From JAGNXB01 sp964471595 (lineage in GTDB: Bacteria; Bacteroidota; Bacteroidia; Chitinophagales; Saprospiraceae): 64,000 nucleotides of DNA. A model generated the notes under the pieces. It was not told the DNA's origin. It saw only the letters and a list, made by a program, of their open reading frames with translations, and searched no databases. The DNA is taken from assembly GCA_964471595.1 (NCBI GenBank), contig CAYYGN010000010.1, positions 1 to 64,000 of the forward strand. Direction: 5' to 3'. The position numbers and the translations under genes are program-made. Positions 62,658-64,000 of this stretch are shown here, piece after piece (position 1 is the first letter of the stretch; each line of letters opens with the position of its first letter).

Positions 62658-63352
62658 AGGCCGACGCCCCCCATATCCTGTACGTAGAAGACGATGAGAC
62701 CCTGGCATTCGTGACCCGCGACAATCTGGAGATGCAGGGCTACAAGGTCACACATTTGTCCGACGGCAAAAAGGCACTCCGGGAAGCTACCCGCAAGGTT
62801 TTCGACCTCATGATCCTGGACGTTATGTTGCCAGGGGTTGACGGCTTTACCATCGCCAGCGAAGTCCGGAAAGTGGACACGGAAGTACCCATTTTGTTTC
62901 TCACAGCCAAATACCTGAAAGAAGATCGCATCCAAGGCCTGACGATCGGTGCGGATGATTACATCACCAAGCCATACAGTATGGAAGAACTGATTTTACG
63001 AGTCGAGGTATTCCTTCGCCGGAAAAAGTTGTTCCGCCCGGACAAAATGGCATCGATCTATACGATTGGCCAATTCACCCTTGATTTTCCGAATCTCACC
63101 CTGCATCTCGGAGACCAGGTCAGCTCCCTCACCCAGCGCGAGGCAGACCTTCTGCGTTATCTGATTGCCCACAAAGGAACGGTGCTCAAACGCGCGGATA
63201 TCCTGAAAGCCATTTGGGGTGAAAATGACTATTTTCTGGGGCGCAGCCTTGATGTATTTGTATCACGGCTGCGCAAAATCCTTGCGGCAGATCCGGGGAT
63301 CCAGATCGAAAACATCCACGGTGTGGGCTTCAGATTGATCGACCCTTCCTGA
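62654..63352 (+). CDS. OmpR-family response regulator
   Basis: A 232-residue regulator. Receiver domain with acidic pair VEDDE, phospho-acceptor Asp56 in LMILDVMLPGVDG and conserved LFLTAK. The C-terminal winged helix includes LTQREADLLRYLIAHKGTVLKRADIL and SLDVFVSRLRKIL. Partner of the preceding kinase, by 4-bp overlap; RprY-like. It ends 6 bp before the convergent SET gene. Confidence 0.93.
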   Translation: MKADAPHILYVEDDETLAFVTRDNLEMQGYKVTHLSDGKKALREATRKVFDLMILDVMLPGVDGFTIASEVRKVDTEVPILFLTAKYLKEDRIQGLTIGADDYITKPYSMEELILRVEVFLRRKKLFRPDKMASIYTIGQFTLDFPNLTLHLGDQVSSLTQREADLLRYLIAHKGTVLKRADILKAIWGENDYFLGRSLDVFVSRLRKILAADPGIQIENIHGVGFRLIDPS

Positions 63353-63358
63353 GTACGC

Positions 63359-63748
63359 TCATTGGGGTTCAAACCACAAGCCTCCCTCAATGTCATGATC
63401 CGGCTGGTAATGAATGGTTATTTCCTCTCCGGGAGAAATGGGATGCAGGCAAATAATGGTGATGACTTCTTCTTCAAAATCCAATTCGAATTCGGCATTG
63501 GGCTGTTCGGAATGGTTGTAAAGCGACCCGTATCCGAGGGCAATGGCGGGCCGATCCCTCCCTGGTCCCCAGAGGAAGTAGTAATCATGCAGTCTTGAGG
63601 CATGTATGCGATCCATGTCTTCCGGTGGCAGTATGATCACCGGACAAATCTCGATCACGTCTCCTGTCGCCACCGGTTCTGCTGTAAATACACCCCGCCC
63701 TCTTTCCGGAGAGGAGGCGATATACAATCCGGGGATGTGCAGGCTCAT
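63359..63748 (-). CDS. SET-domain protein
   Basis: A 129-residue protein consisting almost wholly of a SET domain: SSPERGRGVFTAEPVATGDVIEICPVI at the start, GYGSLYNHSEQPNAEF in the middle (the NHS motif), and SPGEEITIHYQP at the end (the GEE-xxxxY motif). SET enzymes methylate lysines; the target in bacteria is usually unknown. The ATG at 63748 overlaps the upstream EamA stop by ATGA. Confidence 0.85.
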   Translation of the reverse strand: MSLHIPGLYIASSPERGRGVFTAEPVATGDVIEICPVIILPPEDMDRIHASRLHDYYFLWGPGRDRPAIALGYGSLYNHSEQPNAEFELDFEEEVITIICLHPISPGEEITIHYQPDHDIEGGLWFEPQ

Positions 63749-64000
63749 CGGTTGCGTGTCAGGTAAACGCCGGCCAAAATTAATACCAGCCCGGCGAGAA
63801 AAACGGTGTGGATGCTCTCCCCGTCGGCAAAACCCCAGGCCAGAGCAATCAAAGGGATAAGATAGCTGACCATAGATGCAAAGACCTGATTGGTTTTTTG
63901 TACAACATGATAATACAATACTGATGCAAAGACGGTACCCAGCAAAGCGAGCAGGCATATGGCGCCGAAGGCTTGCAGACTGCCGGGGGCGACCATAATG
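63745..64000 (-). CDS. EamA-family permease, truncated by the window end
   Basis: Only the C-terminal ~85 residues are present. They contain three hydrophobic segments (AICLLALLGTVFASVLYY, VFASMVSYLIPLIALAWGF, VFLAGLVLILAGVYL) of the second EamA half. The gene begins beyond 64000 on the minus strand; the ATG near 63996 is internal. It overlaps the SET gene by 4 bp, so the two are co-transcribed. Confidence 0.75.
   Translation of the reverse strand, partial: IMVAPGSLQAFGAICLLALLGTVFASVLYYHVVQKTNQVFASMVSYLIPLIALAWGFADGESIHTVFLAGLVLILAGVYLTRNR

Noticed and set aside
1..64000. CRISPR arrays or other tandem repeat arrays
   Set aside because: No regularly spaced direct repeats were seen.

Overview
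The window looks like a chromosomal segment of a Bacteroidota bacterium, probably from the Saprospiria. That rank is inferred from gene families, not measured. Evidence: many genes carry the Bacteroidota -7 element TAnnTTTG close to the start codon and no Shine-Dalgarno; type IX secretion (T9SS) genes porQ and a porE-like gene are present; island proteins end in T9SS sorting domains; a heavy-metal RND pump is fused to a TolC-like domain; and mutL, two rhomboid genes and an EEP-family gene are adjacent. The backbone is GC-rich and compact. Most convergent gene pairs are 6-22 bp apart or overlap.

Region 1 (1-15.9 kb): a YeiH-type transporter, a cytochrome P450, a DUF4403-type lipoprotein and prfA are interrupted by two AT-rich islands (about 1139-4123 and 7033-14732). 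The islands carry only secreted or lipid-anchored proteins, most with T9SS C-terminal domains. Each island begins exactly at the stop codon of the plus-strand gene of a convergent pair. Each is flanked by a long direct repeat of that gene's 3' end (155 bp with 1 mismatch; 105 bp with 2 mismatches). No recombinase or transposase gene is visible. This is the most unusual feature of the window.

Region 2 (16-34.4 kb): an ECF sigma factor with a small putative anti-sigma, a TPR protein, an EamA permease, ugd, a MORN-like lipoprotein with porQ, a three-gene metal-efflux operon, a SulP transporter, rlmD-type RNA methyltransferase, a Rieske oxygenase, nadC and a DoxX-like protein.

Region 3 (34.5-51.3 kb): an ABC/GntR/DUF2807 operon, a sugar nucleotidyltransferase, an SDR enzyme, the mutL-rhomboid-rhomboid-EEP cluster, cysS, a MacB/LolD-type ABC pair, a porE-like T9SS protein and a hydrolase.

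Region 4 (51.3-55 kb): MazG-like and dtd genes, then an AT-rich intergenic region with two perfect and four near-perfect DnaA boxes (candidate oriC). Heme A synthase and a hydrolase follow, then two perfect parS-like sites 178 bp apart. The window therefore probably spans the replication origin.

Region 5 (54.8-64 kb): thrB, a glycosyltransferase, nadB, a glucosaminidase, hemD with a DUF4271 protein, a histidine kinase/response regulator pair, a SET-domain protein and a truncated EamA permease. No rRNA, tRNA, CRISPR array or insertion sequence was recognised.
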